From assembly GCA_018223415.1 (NCBI GenBank), contig JAGTTQ010000001.1, positions 2,701,865 to 2,765,864 of the forward strand: DNA of 64,000 bases, in the 5' to 3' direction. The notes under the pieces were generated by a model. It saw only the letters and a list, made by a program, of their open reading frames with translations. It did not search any database and had not been told where the DNA came from. The position numbers were made by a program, and so were the translations under genes. Source of the DNA: Eubacteriaceae bacterium Marseille-Q4139 (GTDB lineage Bacteria; Bacillota; Clostridia; Lachnospirales; Lachnospiraceae). Every line of letters starts with the position of its first letter. Positions within the stretch are counted from its first letter, which is position 1. This document shows, in pieces, positions 31,830-40,789 of the stretch.

Positions 31830-31880
31830 TTATGGGTTGTAATATTCCTTATCAGAATTTACCCTTGACAAATCTACTCT

Positions 31881-32570
31881 CAGTTGTCGGCGATATTCAA
31901 TCACGCTGTACGCTACTATGAATTACGAGCCAATCCTGCCGCAAAGGTTGGAAATATGGGAAGTGAGGAACACAAAGAAATGCTGTTTTGGACAAAAGAG
32001 GAATACAAAAAGTTCGCCTTTGAAATGATGGATAAACCCGTTTCCTTTTATGCTTTTGAAATGCTTTACTGGTGCGGTATTCGAGAGGGAGAACTATTAG
32101 CGTTGACGGCAGCCGATTTCAATTTTGAAAAAGAAACAGTTACAATCAACAAGTCTTATCAGCGTTTACACGGCGAAGATGTGATTACCACGCTGAAAAC
32201 AAAGAAAAGTAACCGTACCATAAAAATGCCACATTTTCTCTGTGAGGAAATGAAAGAGTATCTCGGTATGCTTTACGGCTTGAAGAAAAAAGACCGTATT
32301 TTTACAGTAACGAAAAGCTATCTTCATCACGAGATGGACAGAGGGGCAAAGGCCGCAGGCGTGAAACGTATCCGTATTCACGATTTGAGGCACAGCCACA
32401 TTAGTCTGCTGATTGATATGGGATTTTCAGCAGTGGCGATTGCAGACCGTGTTGGGCATGAGAGCATTGACATCACATACCACTATGCTCATCTGTTTCC
32501 GTCCAAACAGGCGGAAATGGCAGATAGATTAGTTGATTTAGGGAAAGGAGATTTTGAAAATGTCAGCTAG
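31881..32570 (+). pseudogene. int: IME2 tyrosine integrase, C-terminal catalytic half
   Basis: It resumes at codon 135 (CAG) with LSAIFNHAVRYYELRANP. It contains the catalytic residues in WCGIREGELLAL (Arg), HDLRHSHISLL (His-x-x-Arg), GHESIDITYHYAHL (His and Tyr), and ends GKGDFENVS. It is in frame with 13735-14138 once TnB is removed. Its end overlaps mobC by 11 bases. It cannot be translated from its own start with a proper ribosome site. Confidence 0.9.
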
Positions 32571-32895
32571 AAACAGAGATAACAAGAACCGTTGGAGAAA
32601 TATCACAGTGGGATTTCGGGTATCTCCTGAAGAAAATGAACTCATTAACAAGGCGGTTGCGCTATCGGGGTTGCCGAAACAGGAATATTGTTATCGCCGT
32701 TGTCTTAATCAAGACGTGGTGGTACAGGGAAATCCGAGAGTATATAAGGCACTCAAAATGGAACTTGCGGCTGTCCTCGCAGAGTTGCAGAGGATTGAAG
32801 CAGGAAACGGTATAGATGATGAATTACTCGATGTAATCGAATTGATTGCAGTCATTCTCGGCGGTCTGAAAGGAGAAGATAAAAATGGAAAATAG
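32560..32895 (+). CDS. mobC: MobC-like relaxosome protein
   Basis: 111 residues from ATG 32560, nine bases after AAAGGAG. The ribbon-helix-helix-like start (WRNITVGFRVSPEENELINKAVALSGL) and helical C-terminus match plasmid mobilization MobC-type proteins. It would help the MobV relaxase open oriT. Overlaps int upstream and the ATPase gene downstream. Confidence 0.75.
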   Translation: MSARNRDNKNRWRNITVGFRVSPEENELINKAVALSGLPKQEYCYRRCLNQDVVVQGNPRVYKALKMELAAVLAELQRIEAGNGIDDELLDVIELIAVILGGLKGEDKNGK

Positions 32896-34027
32896 AAAAG
32901 AAATGACTGTTCCGAATGTATCTGTTGGCGCAGATACGGAACAGCCAGTTTCAAAATTCACTGATAATAGTATATCCGACTATGATGAAAATATCAAGAG
33001 TTTTGAGGAAATGCAGCGGGAATTACAGAGAAGTTTAGACCCCACGTATCTCAAAACGGTTTCAATGAACGAATTATTTGATACCCAGTACCAGAGTAAG
33101 CAGCCGTTGATTGACAGCTTGCTTTATCCTGGTACCTATATCTTTGCGGGGGCTCCAAAGTTGGGGAAAAGTTTTCTGATGGTGCAGATAGCCTATCATA
33201 TCAGCACAGGAAAGCCGCTGTGGGGTTTTCCCGCCCGCAAGAGTACCGTTTTATATCTTGCTCTTGAAGATGATTACAGACGCTTGCAGGAGCGTTTATA
33301 TCGAATGTTCGGAACAGACAGCACCGAAAATCTGTTTTTCTCTGTTTCGGCAGGTCAACTCGGCAAAGGACTTGACGAACAGCTTGCAAGGTTTGTAGCG
33401 GAACACCACGACACGAAGCTGATTATCATTGAAACACTCCAAAAGGTGCGTGAGGTCGGCGGGGACAATTACAGCTATGCGAATGACTATCAGATTATGG
33501 CAAGGCTGAAAAGTTTTGCAGACGCTCACGGTATCTGTCTGCTACTTGTACACCACACAAGAAAGCAGACCGCTGATGATAGATTTGATATGATTTCGGG
33601 AACAAGCGGATTGCTCGGTGCGGCAGATGGCGCATTCTTGTTGTACAAAGAAAAACGCACGAGCAACGCTGCCACATTGGAAGTATCGGGTAGAGATCAG
33701 CAAGACCAAAAGCTGTATTTACTTCGCAATATGGAAACGCTGCTATGGGATTTTCAAAGAGCCGAAACAGAGTTATGGAAAGAACCGCCAGAGCCTTTGC
33801 TTGATGAGATTGCAGAACTTGTTATGAAAGACCTCTCCTTTTGGGAAGGTTCGGCAACGGAACTGGTATCTCTTCTGACTATAGAAATTCCGATAAATTC
33901 TATCAGCAAGAAATTGAATGTGCTTTCGGGGCGTTTGTATGCAGAGCATGGGATTTACTTCAAGAATGACAGACGCCACGATGGACGAATGATAATACTT
34001 TGGAAAGATAAAACGGAAACAGTGTGA
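32885..34027 (+). CDS. RepA-like RecA-fold ATPase
   Basis: 380 residues. The RecA/AAA_25 core has Walker A FAGAPKLGKSFLM (about 90), an acidic LYLALEDDYRRL motif and LLLVHHTRK. The C-terminal winged-helix-like region is followed by a basic tail. This family of hexameric helicases is common in Firmicutes IMEs and plasmids (RepA of RSF1010 type) and may support replication of the excised circle. It overlaps mobC by 11 bases. Intact. Confidence 0.8.
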   Translation: MENRKEMTVPNVSVGADTEQPVSKFTDNSISDYDENIKSFEEMQRELQRSLDPTYLKTVSMNELFDTQYQSKQPLIDSLLYPGTYIFAGAPKLGKSFLMVQIAYHISTGKPLWGFPARKSTVLYLALEDDYRRLQERLYRMFGTDSTENLFFSVSAGQLGKGLDEQLARFVAEHHDTKLIIIETLQKVREVGGDNYSYANDYQIMARLKSFADAHGICLLLVHHTRKQTADDRFDMISGTSGLLGAADGAFLLYKEKRTSNAATLEVSGRDQQDQKLYLLRNMETLLWDFQRAETELWKEPPEPLLDEIAELVMKDLSFWEGSATELVSLLTIEIPINSISKKLNVLSGRLYAEHGIYFKNDRRHDGRMIILWKDKTETV

Positions 34028-34125
34028 CAGTTTGTGACGGTTGTGACGGCATATCAGATAGCGGGGCGGTATCAAAATAACCGTCACCGCTGTCACGAGC
34101 CGTCACGGAAAGGAAGTGACAGGAA

Positions 34126-34359
34126 ATGAAAAATGTGCAAATCCCCTATGACCTGTTCGTGGCACTTCTGCAATATCATCTTGTTAAGGACAATGATTAT
34201 GCAGAGGTAATCCAGCAAGGTGTGGAAGAAAAGCTGAATGCAATGATGCGGCATGAGTTATATGCGAAATATAAGACCGCACCTACCGAGGAAGAACGAG
34301 AGCAGGCACGACAGGAATATCTTGACAGACGTGGCGTGCCAGAGAGCTTCCGATGGTAA
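34126..34359 (+). CDS. Small conserved protein of Firmicutes mobilizable elements
   Basis: A 77-residue protein (MKNVQIPYDLFVALLQYHLV... ending PESFRW), highly charged in the middle. I have seen this family repeatedly between replication ATPases and Mob genes in such elements; function unknown. GGAAAGGAAGTGACAGGAA precedes the ATG. Confidence 0.6.
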   Translation: MKNVQIPYDLFVALLQYHLVKDNDYAEVIQQGVEEKLNAMMRHELYAKYKTAPTEEEREQARQEYLDRRGVPESFRW

Positions 34360-34620
34360 ATTTTCCGTTGTCAGCAATAGACAGGGGCGTGTCATGCTCC
34401 TGTGAATGGCGGATATGGGAAAAGAGGGAAGCTGCCGCCCGGCGAAACCGTACAGGTGTCGAGAGGGACTGCCGCAGGCAGTAAAGCCCCCGGCAGGGCG
34501 CAAAACCTGTTTGCAGGTTGCATTTTTGATAGCTTGCTGTCAAAAGTGCTTTTGCGTTACTTTCGCAGAAAGTAACAAAGGCTCGCCGCAAGCGGCGGAA
34601 AGGAATGGAAAGGAAGTGAT
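34360..34620 (+). other. Candidate oriT of IME2 (hairpin-rich region before mobV)
   Basis: No gene. It contains AACCTG/CAGGTT (about 34504-34519), TTGATAG/CTGTCAA (about 34526-34543), the perfect GTTACTTTC-GCA-GAAAGTAAC hairpin (34556-34576) and CCGC/GCGG (34585-34597). A 9-bp inverted repeat just upstream of a MobV relaxase is the usual place for its nick region. Confidence 0.55.
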
Positions 34621-35793
34621 ATTATACAGAGAACCATAAGTGCAATGGTAGGGAAAGGCTCGGTCAATCATAATAGCCGAAAATTCAAAGCAGAAAATGT
34701 TGACGCTGATCGTTCACATCTCAACATAGATTATTGTAATGAGAGCATTAAACAGGTCTATCACGAATTGTTTGATGAAGCCCTTGAAAAATATAATACA
34801 AAGCAGACAAGAGCAGACCGAAAAATAGCAAACTACTATGAGAAAATAAGAAATTCCAAACAGGAAAAGCCCTTCCATGAGTTGATTTTACAGATTGGGG
34901 ATAGGAAAAATATGAGTGCAGAAAGTGAAAATGGACAGCTTGCAAAACAGGTGTTAGATGAATATTAGCAAGGTTTTCAAGTGAGAAATCCACAGCTTAG
35001 AGTATTCTCGGCTCATCTGCACATGGACGAGGCAACACTGCATTTGCACATTGATTTTGTTCCATTTACAACAGGAAGTAAACGGGGACTTGATACTCGT
35101 GTATCTCTTAAACAGGCACTTGCCGCACAGGGATTTAAGGGCGGCTCTCGTGGAGATACGGAGTGGAACCAATGGGTACAAGCTGAAAAAGAACAGCTTG
35201 CGGTTGTGATGGAGCGATATGGAATTGAGTGGCTACAGAAAGGGACACACAACAAACACCTTGATGTTTTGGATTTTAAGAAACAAGAACGACAGAAAGA
35301 GGTGGAAAAGCTAAGCGGTCAAATTGAGCAGAAACAGGCGGAACTTGGGGTACTGTCTGATAGAATAAGCAACTATGATAAGGGGTTAAAAGAACTTGCT
35401 GATTTAGAGGTCGTTCTCGATACTTCCCCCAAATATCAGTTGCCAGAGCCGCAAGGATTTATGACGGCAAAATCGTATAAAACGAAAATGGCAGAGCCAC
35501 TTATTAAACGCTTAAAAACGGTCATTAAAGCGGTACTTGCCAGTTGCTTTGAGGGGTGGGACAACTATTACAGGTTGAATACCACTAACAGAAAATTGCA
35601 TGAAACGAATGAACAGCTGATAAATCGAAACAAGTATTTGACCGCAGAAAATAACAGATTTAGGGAAGAAAACAAAGATTATAAACTGCTGAGAAAGGTA
35701 TTCGGCAGTAAGCAGATTGACAGCTTGTTAGAACAGGCAAGACAATCTAAACAGCATGGCAGACGTTTTAGAAGTAAAGATTGTGAAAGGTAG
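34621..35793 (+). pseudogene. MobV-type relaxase (plasmid recombination enzyme) with in-frame amber codon
   Basis: The frame contains TISAMVGKGSVNHNSRKF, DRSHLN and, after the break, FSAHLHMDEATLHLHIDFVPF with the HxH metal motif, then a coiled-coil C-terminus. An in-frame TAG at 34966-34968 splits it (LDEY-stop-QGFQVRNP), so the catalytic histidines lie after the stop. There is no ATG at the family's usual start; ATT 34621 after GGAAGTGAT, or ATG 34645, may be used. Unless the amber is read through, the relaxase is inactive. TnB carries a separate intact relaxase. Confidence 0.85.
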
Positions 35794-35802
35794 AAAAAGA
35801 CA

Positions 35803-36178
35803 ATGACAAAGACGATTTTTGAGGAAATGGGCGGTACTTATATACGGCAAGGGGATTATTTTATCCCCTGTTTTACCTTACCGCCCGAAAAGAGAAAACA
35901 GCCAATCGGCGTATGGGGACAGCGTCACAGATGTTATCTGCGAGAACATAAAAGAGCAATACACTAATCTGCTCACAAGTGGTAAACTGAACAGCTATCT
36001 TGCTGATATTTACGAGCAGGCAGAAGAAATGTTTTCTCGGCTGGTAGAACAACTTACGGAAAAAGAAAATGTGACCGAAAAACTTAAAGCAGAAAATCAA
36101 ATGAAATGGGTGAAACAAATGAATAATATTTGTAATCGCAAAACAGAGGTGGTTAATACAAATTTAATCTACGCATAA
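35803..36178 (+). pseudogene. TnpV-family gene with frameshift
   Basis: It starts at ATG 35803 with MTKTIFEEMGGTYIRQGDYF and matches TnpV to about HKRAIH, then hits TAA. The continuation TNLLTSGKLNSYLADIYEQAEEMF is in the next frame. A one-base shift near 35950-35970 explains this. It is a distant relative of the TnA/TnB tnpV genes and belongs to IME2. Confidence 0.75.
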
Positions 36179-36408
36179 AAATTGTGCCGAAAGAAGTTCT
36201 GAAAATGAGCTGTACTCGGAGTCATGACTGTTACATACCATAATGATAGATAATTATGCTATAAATTTGAGATTGGAAGGAGGATAATATGGATAGCAGA
36301 ATTGGAAATATCAGTAAAAGATGATGTATTCTTGACATATCGTGATATTCGGCGCTATAATATACAAGTCTAAAATAGAAAATAGGAATATGCAAAAGAG
36401 GAAAAGTT

Positions 36409-36618
36409 ATGAGTGTATGTTACGTGAAATTATGGAAACTTCTTTTAGAAAAGGATATTAAAAGAACAGATTTAATTTCTATTGCAGGCGTTAGCTCAAA
36501 TATTGTTGCTAAGATGGGAAGAAATGAGTATGTTGCAATGGAAAGCTTGGAAAAAGTGTGTAAGGCATTGAAATGCGATATAAGTGATATTGTTGAATTT
36601 GTAACGGAGGAAAAATAA
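36409..36618 (+). CDS. Small XRE regulator of the type II R-M unit
   Basis: A 69-residue HTH (MSVCYVKLWKLLLEKDIKRT...), homologous to 31454-31666. It precedes the methylase by two bases. AGAGGAAAAGTT precedes the ATG. It is probably a controller-type regulator of the methylase. Confidence 0.75.
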   Translation: MSVCYVKLWKLLLEKDIKRTDLISIAGVSSNIVAKMGRNEYVAMESLEKVCKALKCDISDIVEFVTEEK

Positions 36619-36620
36619 TA

Positions 36621-37631
36621 GTGAATACTAAGGTTATTTTTACAGAAATCAGAAATAGATATTCTGATGAATACTATAATACTGATGAATCTATTCTGGT
36701 TAATGGCGATTCATTAGAGCTTCTAAAGAAAATACCAGACCACAGTATTGCGCTGATTTTGACTGATCCTCCATATCATTCAACTAAAAAACGTAACATC
36801 GTTGGAGACACTAGTTTCTCAAAAGATTCTGAATATATAGATTGGATGAAAAAATACGCAAAAGAATGGAAAAGAGTTCTAAAACATAATGGTAGTGTTT
36901 TTTGTTTTTGTTCCTCAGTTATGTCAGCTCAATTACAGGTAATGTTCTCTGAGTATTTTAATGTGCTGTCTGAGATTATCTGGACGAAACCTAATGCTCC
37001 AGGATATGATGGTTGGAAACAAAAAATGAAAAAAGAATCTCTTCGGCAATGGTATCCTCATTCAGAGCGTATTATTTTTCTTGAAAATGCTGCAGAGGGA
37101 AATTTGTTTAAGAGTTATTTTGGAGGACAACTTACAGCATGGCGAAAAAGTGTTAAAATGTCTACAATAAAATTGGCTGAATTAACGGGTGCGTACGGAA
37201 AGGTAAATCACGGTGGGGCTGTTGCAAACTGGGAAGCTGGAAGAAATATTCCAAGCAAAGAACAATTTGAAAAGCTCAAAGTAGCACTTTCGGAAGCTGG
37301 TGTTCCCAATATTCCAGATTATGAAGATGTAATACGTCCATTTAACGTTAACAAAGATGTTGAATTTACAGATATTTGGACTTTTGAAAATGTTCGTCAA
37401 TATAAAGGTAAACATCCAGCTGAGAAACCTATAGATTTGTTAGAGCATGCGATAAAAGCAACGACATATGAAGGAGACATAGTTTTGGACTGTTTTGCTG
37501 GTTCTGCTTCAACCGGAGTTGCTGCTATGAATTTAGGTAGAAAATCTATATTATTTGAAGTTGACTCAGAATGGTGCAACTATGGAACTAATAATTTAAA
37601 TAGAAATAGATGTTTCAAAATGATTGAATAA
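36621..37631 (+). CDS. DNA methyltransferase (beta-type N4/N6 class) with inserted HTH-like segment
   Basis: 336 residues, GTG start after GGAGGAAAAATAATA. Catalytic DPPYHSTKKR lies near residue 50 and the SAM-binding FAGSASTGVAA near 295, the order of beta-class enzymes. Between them, in the target-recognition region, a segment (MSTIKLAELTGAYGKVNHGG then AVANWEAGRNIPSKEQFEKLK) looks like an XRE helix-turn-helix. It may extend site recognition or allow autoregulation. Partner of the convergent HNH nuclease. Confidence 0.85.
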   Translation: MNTKVIFTEIRNRYSDEYYNTDESILVNGDSLELLKKIPDHSIALILTDPPYHSTKKRNIVGDTSFSKDSEYIDWMKKYAKEWKRVLKHNGSVFCFCSSVMSAQLQVMFSEYFNVLSEIIWTKPNAPGYDGWKQKMKKESLRQWYPHSERIIFLENAAEGNLFKSYFGGQLTAWRKSVKMSTIKLAELTGAYGKVNHGGAVANWEAGRNIPSKEQFEKLKVALSEAGVPNIPDYEDVIRPFNVNKDVEFTDIWTFENVRQYKGKHPAEKPIDLLEHAIKATTYEGDIVLDCFAGSASTGVAAMNLGRKSILFEVDSEWCNYGTNNLNRNRCFKMIE

Positions 37632-37635
37632 CAAA

Positions 37636-37668
37636 AAAAGACCTGGGTGCTTTTATACTCAGGTCTTT
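37636..37668. terminator. Bidirectional terminator between methylase and nuclease
   Basis: AAAGACCTG / CAGGTCTTT, flanked by A and T runs, between convergent genes. Confidence 0.8.
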
Positions 37669-37679
37669 ATAACTTAGTT

Positions 37680-38669
37680 TTATTCTAAATATCCAGTTTC
37701 TTTATTTTTGGCAATGACTTCTTGCATCCAACTGAGTGTAGGATATATACCAGAATCTTTTACTACTACGTTACAGAAATGACAACCCCAACCAAGATTA
37801 TATTGGCGATGATTGAACGCTCCATATTTTAGCTCTTCTATATGGAACAGATTTACCTGTGTTACTGTGAGATCAGGAACCTCTCTTCCTTCGGGTTGAG
37901 CTAAACGATTGAGAAATTCTTCTCCAGATAATTCTCTTAAGCAGAGAGGACAAATTGTATGATTTTGGGAGTTAATAATTCTTTTTGAACGTAGCTTTTC
38001 AAAATCAAGCAAGCCATGCTTTTGGGCTTCTTCTAAAACCAAAAGCTTTCGCAATTCAGCATCTTCACGAGACATACCATTGTTTGACATAGCATTAACA
38101 GCATCTACACATAGCCAAAAAATAGCTTCTAATTGCAATCTACATTCTTTAATTGTTTTCTTTGAAGCGTATTCATATAATCGAATACCAGCTCCTTTTG
38201 GAGATTGAGTGGCGTAACCAAGATTGACTTTTTGGGAACGAACTGCATCAATAGAAGTATTGGCAGGAACACGAGCAACATATTGCCCACCTAAAGGAGC
38301 AGTTCTGCTATTGGCATATGTCCATCCATAGTTATCTGGAAAATAAGTTTCCCAATCCGCACGAGTTTCATAAAAAACAAGAGCATTCTCTCCTAAAACC
38401 AAATCAAATTCATTGAAATAATCTGATGGGTTTTCTATGGAAAAATAATCCGTGGGAGAAATCAATACAATATATCCACATTCAAATTGATTGGATGTAT
38501 CTCTTAATTCAGGATTTGCTTGCCATTGATGAAAGGGAATCAGAACAGTATTACTACGTGAAACACGATTCTGAAAGATAACATCGTCATCAGCACCTCT
38601 GGTTTGCCCTGTTTTACTTAGTTTTCTTTCAAGTAATGGTGGTAGTTTGGGTTTAGTTGTTCTTGGCAT
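37680..38669 (-). CDS. HNH-type restriction endonuclease (BstXI-like)
   Basis: 329 residues. The C-terminal HNH/zinc motif reads CPLCLREL ... NLFHIEELKYGAFNHRQYNLGWGCHFC, with His-Ile-Glu, His and two Cys pairs. The N-terminal two-thirds are unrecognised. The overall appearance recalls the BstXI family, which I hold with moderate confidence. It faces the methylase and is preceded by its own HTH regulator, overlapping it by 17 bases. It completes a type II R-M cassette as cargo at the right side of IME2. Confidence 0.7.
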   Translation of the reverse strand: MPRTTKPKLPPLLERKLSKTGQTRGADDDVIFQNRVSRSNTVLIPFHQWQANPELRDTSNQFECGYIVLISPTDYFSIENPSDYFNEFDLVLGENALVFYETRADWETYFPDNYGWTYANSRTAPLGGQYVARVPANTSIDAVRSQKVNLGYATQSPKGAGIRLYEYASKKTIKECRLQLEAIFWLCVDAVNAMSNNGMSREDAELRKLLVLEEAQKHGLLDFEKLRSKRIINSQNHTICPLCLRELSGEEFLNRLAQPEGREVPDLTVTQVNLFHIEELKYGAFNHRQYNLGWGCHFCNVVVKDSGIYPTLSWMQEVIAKNKETGYLE

Positions 38670-38883
38670 CTTTATCTTCCTCCATAAATAATTTATAGGT
38701 TTCTATACCGAGCGCATCCGCTATACGTTGAATGTTTTCAAGTGAAATACTACGACGATAACATTCAATTGCACTAATGTAAGTGCGATGCATACCACAT
38801 TTATCTGCAAAGGTTTCCTGCGACAACCCCATAGAAGTACGATACTTTTTTAAATTGTCGCCAAAGATTTTTACGATATCCAT
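38653..38883 (-). CDS. Controller-type XRE regulator before the nuclease
   Basis: A 76-residue HTH (GLSQETFADKCGMHRTYISAIECYRR) resembling C proteins of type II systems, which delay nuclease expression until DNA is methylated. ATG 38883 is chosen because GGAGGATTGCAACT precedes it. It overlaps the nuclease start, so the two are co-translated. Confidence 0.8.
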   Translation of the reverse strand: MDIVKIFGDNLKKYRTSMGLSQETFADKCGMHRTYISAIECYRRSISLENIQRIADALGIETYKLFMEEDKDAKNN

Positions 38884-38964
38884 AGTTGCAATCCTCCTCA
38901 ATTTGTATTATAATAAAATTGAATACTATAAGTCTACATACAATGAGTATCGAGGGGCGTAGAA

Positions 38965-39519
38965 ATGAAGAGAGAAGAACTAATTAGGCATCAATTTGAT
39001 GGACTAACAGCAGAAATATATGATTGGGAGTGCCTTACACCGACAGTATTCTTAAAAGAGAGTGTAAAAGCTGATATAGCAGAAAAAGAAATGGTTATGG
39101 CATATTTACGAGCATCGGAGCTATTATATAACGGATTGGTAATAGATAATAATCCGGCCTATCATGTAAAGGTGGTGCGTTCCAATCAAATATGTATGCC
39201 GTTTTTATATGTTTGTCGTCATTCGCTTGAACTTTCTATTAAGCTTAGAATTCGCTTTGATATAAAGAAAACTGTTTCTGGACATAAGCTTTCGGAATTA
39301 TATGAAAAACTCATTAGTGATTTACCTGAATTGAAAACTAATATAGAACTTTCTGTGCTAGTGGAGATTTTTGATGAAATTGATGATGATGGTTGTAAAC
39401 TTCGATACAGCAAAGATAAAAAAGATAAAATATATCAAGAAAAGCCTACATTTATTAAAGCAGATAGAATATTAGAGCTAACTAAAAAAGTATGTGATGT
39501 TCTTATAGAACCGATTTAG
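38965..39519 (+). CDS. Hypothetical helical protein, possibly HEPN-like
   Basis: 184 residues. A core segment FLYVCRHSLELSIKLRIRF followed by SGHKLSELYEKL resembles the ALELxLK...GHxLxxLyxxL pattern of non-catalytic HEPN-type proteins near defence genes. No clear R-x4-6-H is present. It diverges from the controller/nuclease pair and so belongs to the same cargo by location. Function unknown. Confidence 0.5.
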   Translation: MKREELIRHQFDGLTAEIYDWECLTPTVFLKESVKADIAEKEMVMAYLRASELLYNGLVIDNNPAYHVKVVRSNQICMPFLYVCRHSLELSIKLRIRFDIKKTVSGHKLSELYEKLISDLPELKTNIELSVLVEIFDEIDDDGCKLRYSKDKKDKIYQEKPTFIKADRILELTKKVCDVLIEPI

Positions 39520-39800
39520 AGTATGTAGTTTTTAAGGAAGAAGATATAACTTTATTATGGCAACATGAAATAAAAATATAGTTACATTTCTAAGCAAAAT
39601 AGCTTATAATTTGAGTTGGAACATATTGTTATTATCTACAGTTACAGAGCGTGTGTTATCAATACCGATAACAAAATGATAACATTAGCTTATATAGGCA
39701 GGATAATATGGATATATCAAATAATCAAAAGATTTACATACTCGACAGAGAATAATTTCTAAATAAAATTGATTAGTATTTGTCGAGTTTGAGTGATGAT
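39520..39800. other. IME2 right end, non-coding
   Basis: No gene. The GATAACA pair at 39667-39684 is the proposed right arm. A CTCGACA/TGTCGAG inverted repeat (about 39740-39788) follows. Confidence 0.45.
39667..39684. repeat. Right GATAACA pair of IME2
   Basis: GATAACAAAATGATAACA, one mismatch to the left copy at 12553-12570 and in direct orientation. Confidence 0.5.
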
Positions 39801-40777
39801 TGTTCCCACCCAATTAAAACCCACCCAATCCTCCGATCAAAAACACACGGCTACACATAAGGCTTGGATTCGGTTAAAATAAGGAAAATAAAACGAAGAG
39901 CGAGAAGGACGAAAATCTTTCTTGCTCTTTTTCTTTACCAATTTTCACTCTTCTTTTCCGCTTTTCATAAGGTTTCATCCGGCTTTTGATAAGGATAAAA
40001 TTTTGAAAAGTAGAAATGAAAAATCCAAAAATCCCTTGTATTTAAAGGGAAAATGGGAAATTTGGAAAAGGGAAAAGGAAAAGAGAATGAGTTTTAAAAA
40101 GGGAAAAGGGAGCGGAAAGTAAACGAGTGAAAAATCCCAGGACGGAAAACGGGAAAGAGAAAAAAATAAGAAAATTTCGGAAGAGGGAAAAGGGAAAAAA
40201 GGGAAAACTAAGAGGAAATAACGAGGACATTTAATTTTGGAGAATGTTGGTTTTGAATGGGACAGGATGGGTGGTTTGGATTGGACTTGAACAAGTTGGT
40301 GTTCCCACCCAATTAAAACCCACCCAATCCTCCGATCAAAAACACACGGCCACACATAAGGCTTGGTTTTGGTTAAAATAAGGAAAATAAGACAGAGAGC
40401 GAGAAGGACGAAAATCTTTCTTGCTCTTTTTCTTTACCAATTTTCACTCCTATTTTCCGCTTTTCGTAAGGTTTCATCCGGCTTTTGATAATGATAAAAT
40501 CATGAAAAGTGAAATTGAAAAAATCCCAAAATCCCTTGTATTTAAAAGAAAAATGGGAAATTTGGAAAAGGGAAAATGAAATTTAGAATGGGTTTAAAAA
40601 GGGAAAAAATAGCGGAAAGTAAACGAGTGAAACTTCCAGGACGGAAAACGGGAAAGGGAAAAAAATAAGAAAATTTCGGAAGAGGGAGAAGGTAAAAAAG
40701 GGAAAACAAAGAGGAAAATTGGATTTGGAAGATGATTGATTTGGATGGGACAGGATGATGAAATTTAATTGGTCTTG
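39801..40777. repeat. Tandem duplication of a 499-bp purine-rich non-coding unit
   Basis: Unit 1 is 39801-40299, unit 2 is 40300-about 40777; both start TGTTCCCACCCAATTAAAAC. They are roughly nine-tenths identical with scattered small indels that do not respect codons. The middle of each unit is strongly purine-rich on the plus strand (GGGAAAA-type runs). No supported ORF. Confidence 0.85.
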
Positions 40778-40789
40778 AACAAAAATGAG

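Larger units (their letters stand above)
14139..31880 (+). mobile_element. TnB: complete Tn4451-type serine-recombinase transposon carrying a type I R-M system
   Basis: It is 17,742 bp, bounded by imperfect 28-bp inverted repeats (20 of 28 matching: AGAGT...TGT.AAGGGT...TTCTG), with CA at both junctions (14137-14138 and 31881-31882). The order is tnpV, DUF6076, sigma-like, VLP, tnpW, recombinase, DUF3847, hairpin array, mobL, IS1182, type I R-M. It is inserted in the IME2 integrase. All core genes are intact, so it may be active. Confidence 0.9.
12553..39684. mobile_element. IME2: integrative mobilizable element carrying TnB
   Basis: It contains an XRE regulator, xis, integrase (split by TnB), mobC, a RepA-like ATPase, a small ORF, a MobV relaxase, tnpV and a type II R-M cargo. 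The proposed ends are paired GATAACA repeats with an 11-bp period at 12553-12570 and 39667-39684 (17 of 18 bases identical). Without TnB it would be about 9.4 kb. Integrase and relaxase both carry in-frame stops and tnpV is frameshifted, so it is probably immobile on its own. Confidence 0.6.

Noticed and set aside
13879..34968. Amber (TAG) recoding as an explanation for in-frame TAG codons in the IME2 integrase and relaxase
   Set aside because: TAG is used as the normal stop at the end of the same integrase (32568-32570) and of mobC in the same element, and no suppressor tRNA is visible. Decay is simpler.
39801..40777. Retron or group II intron RNA
   Set aside because: No reverse transcriptase gene lies in the window, and the units lack recognisable msr/msd or domain V/VI features.
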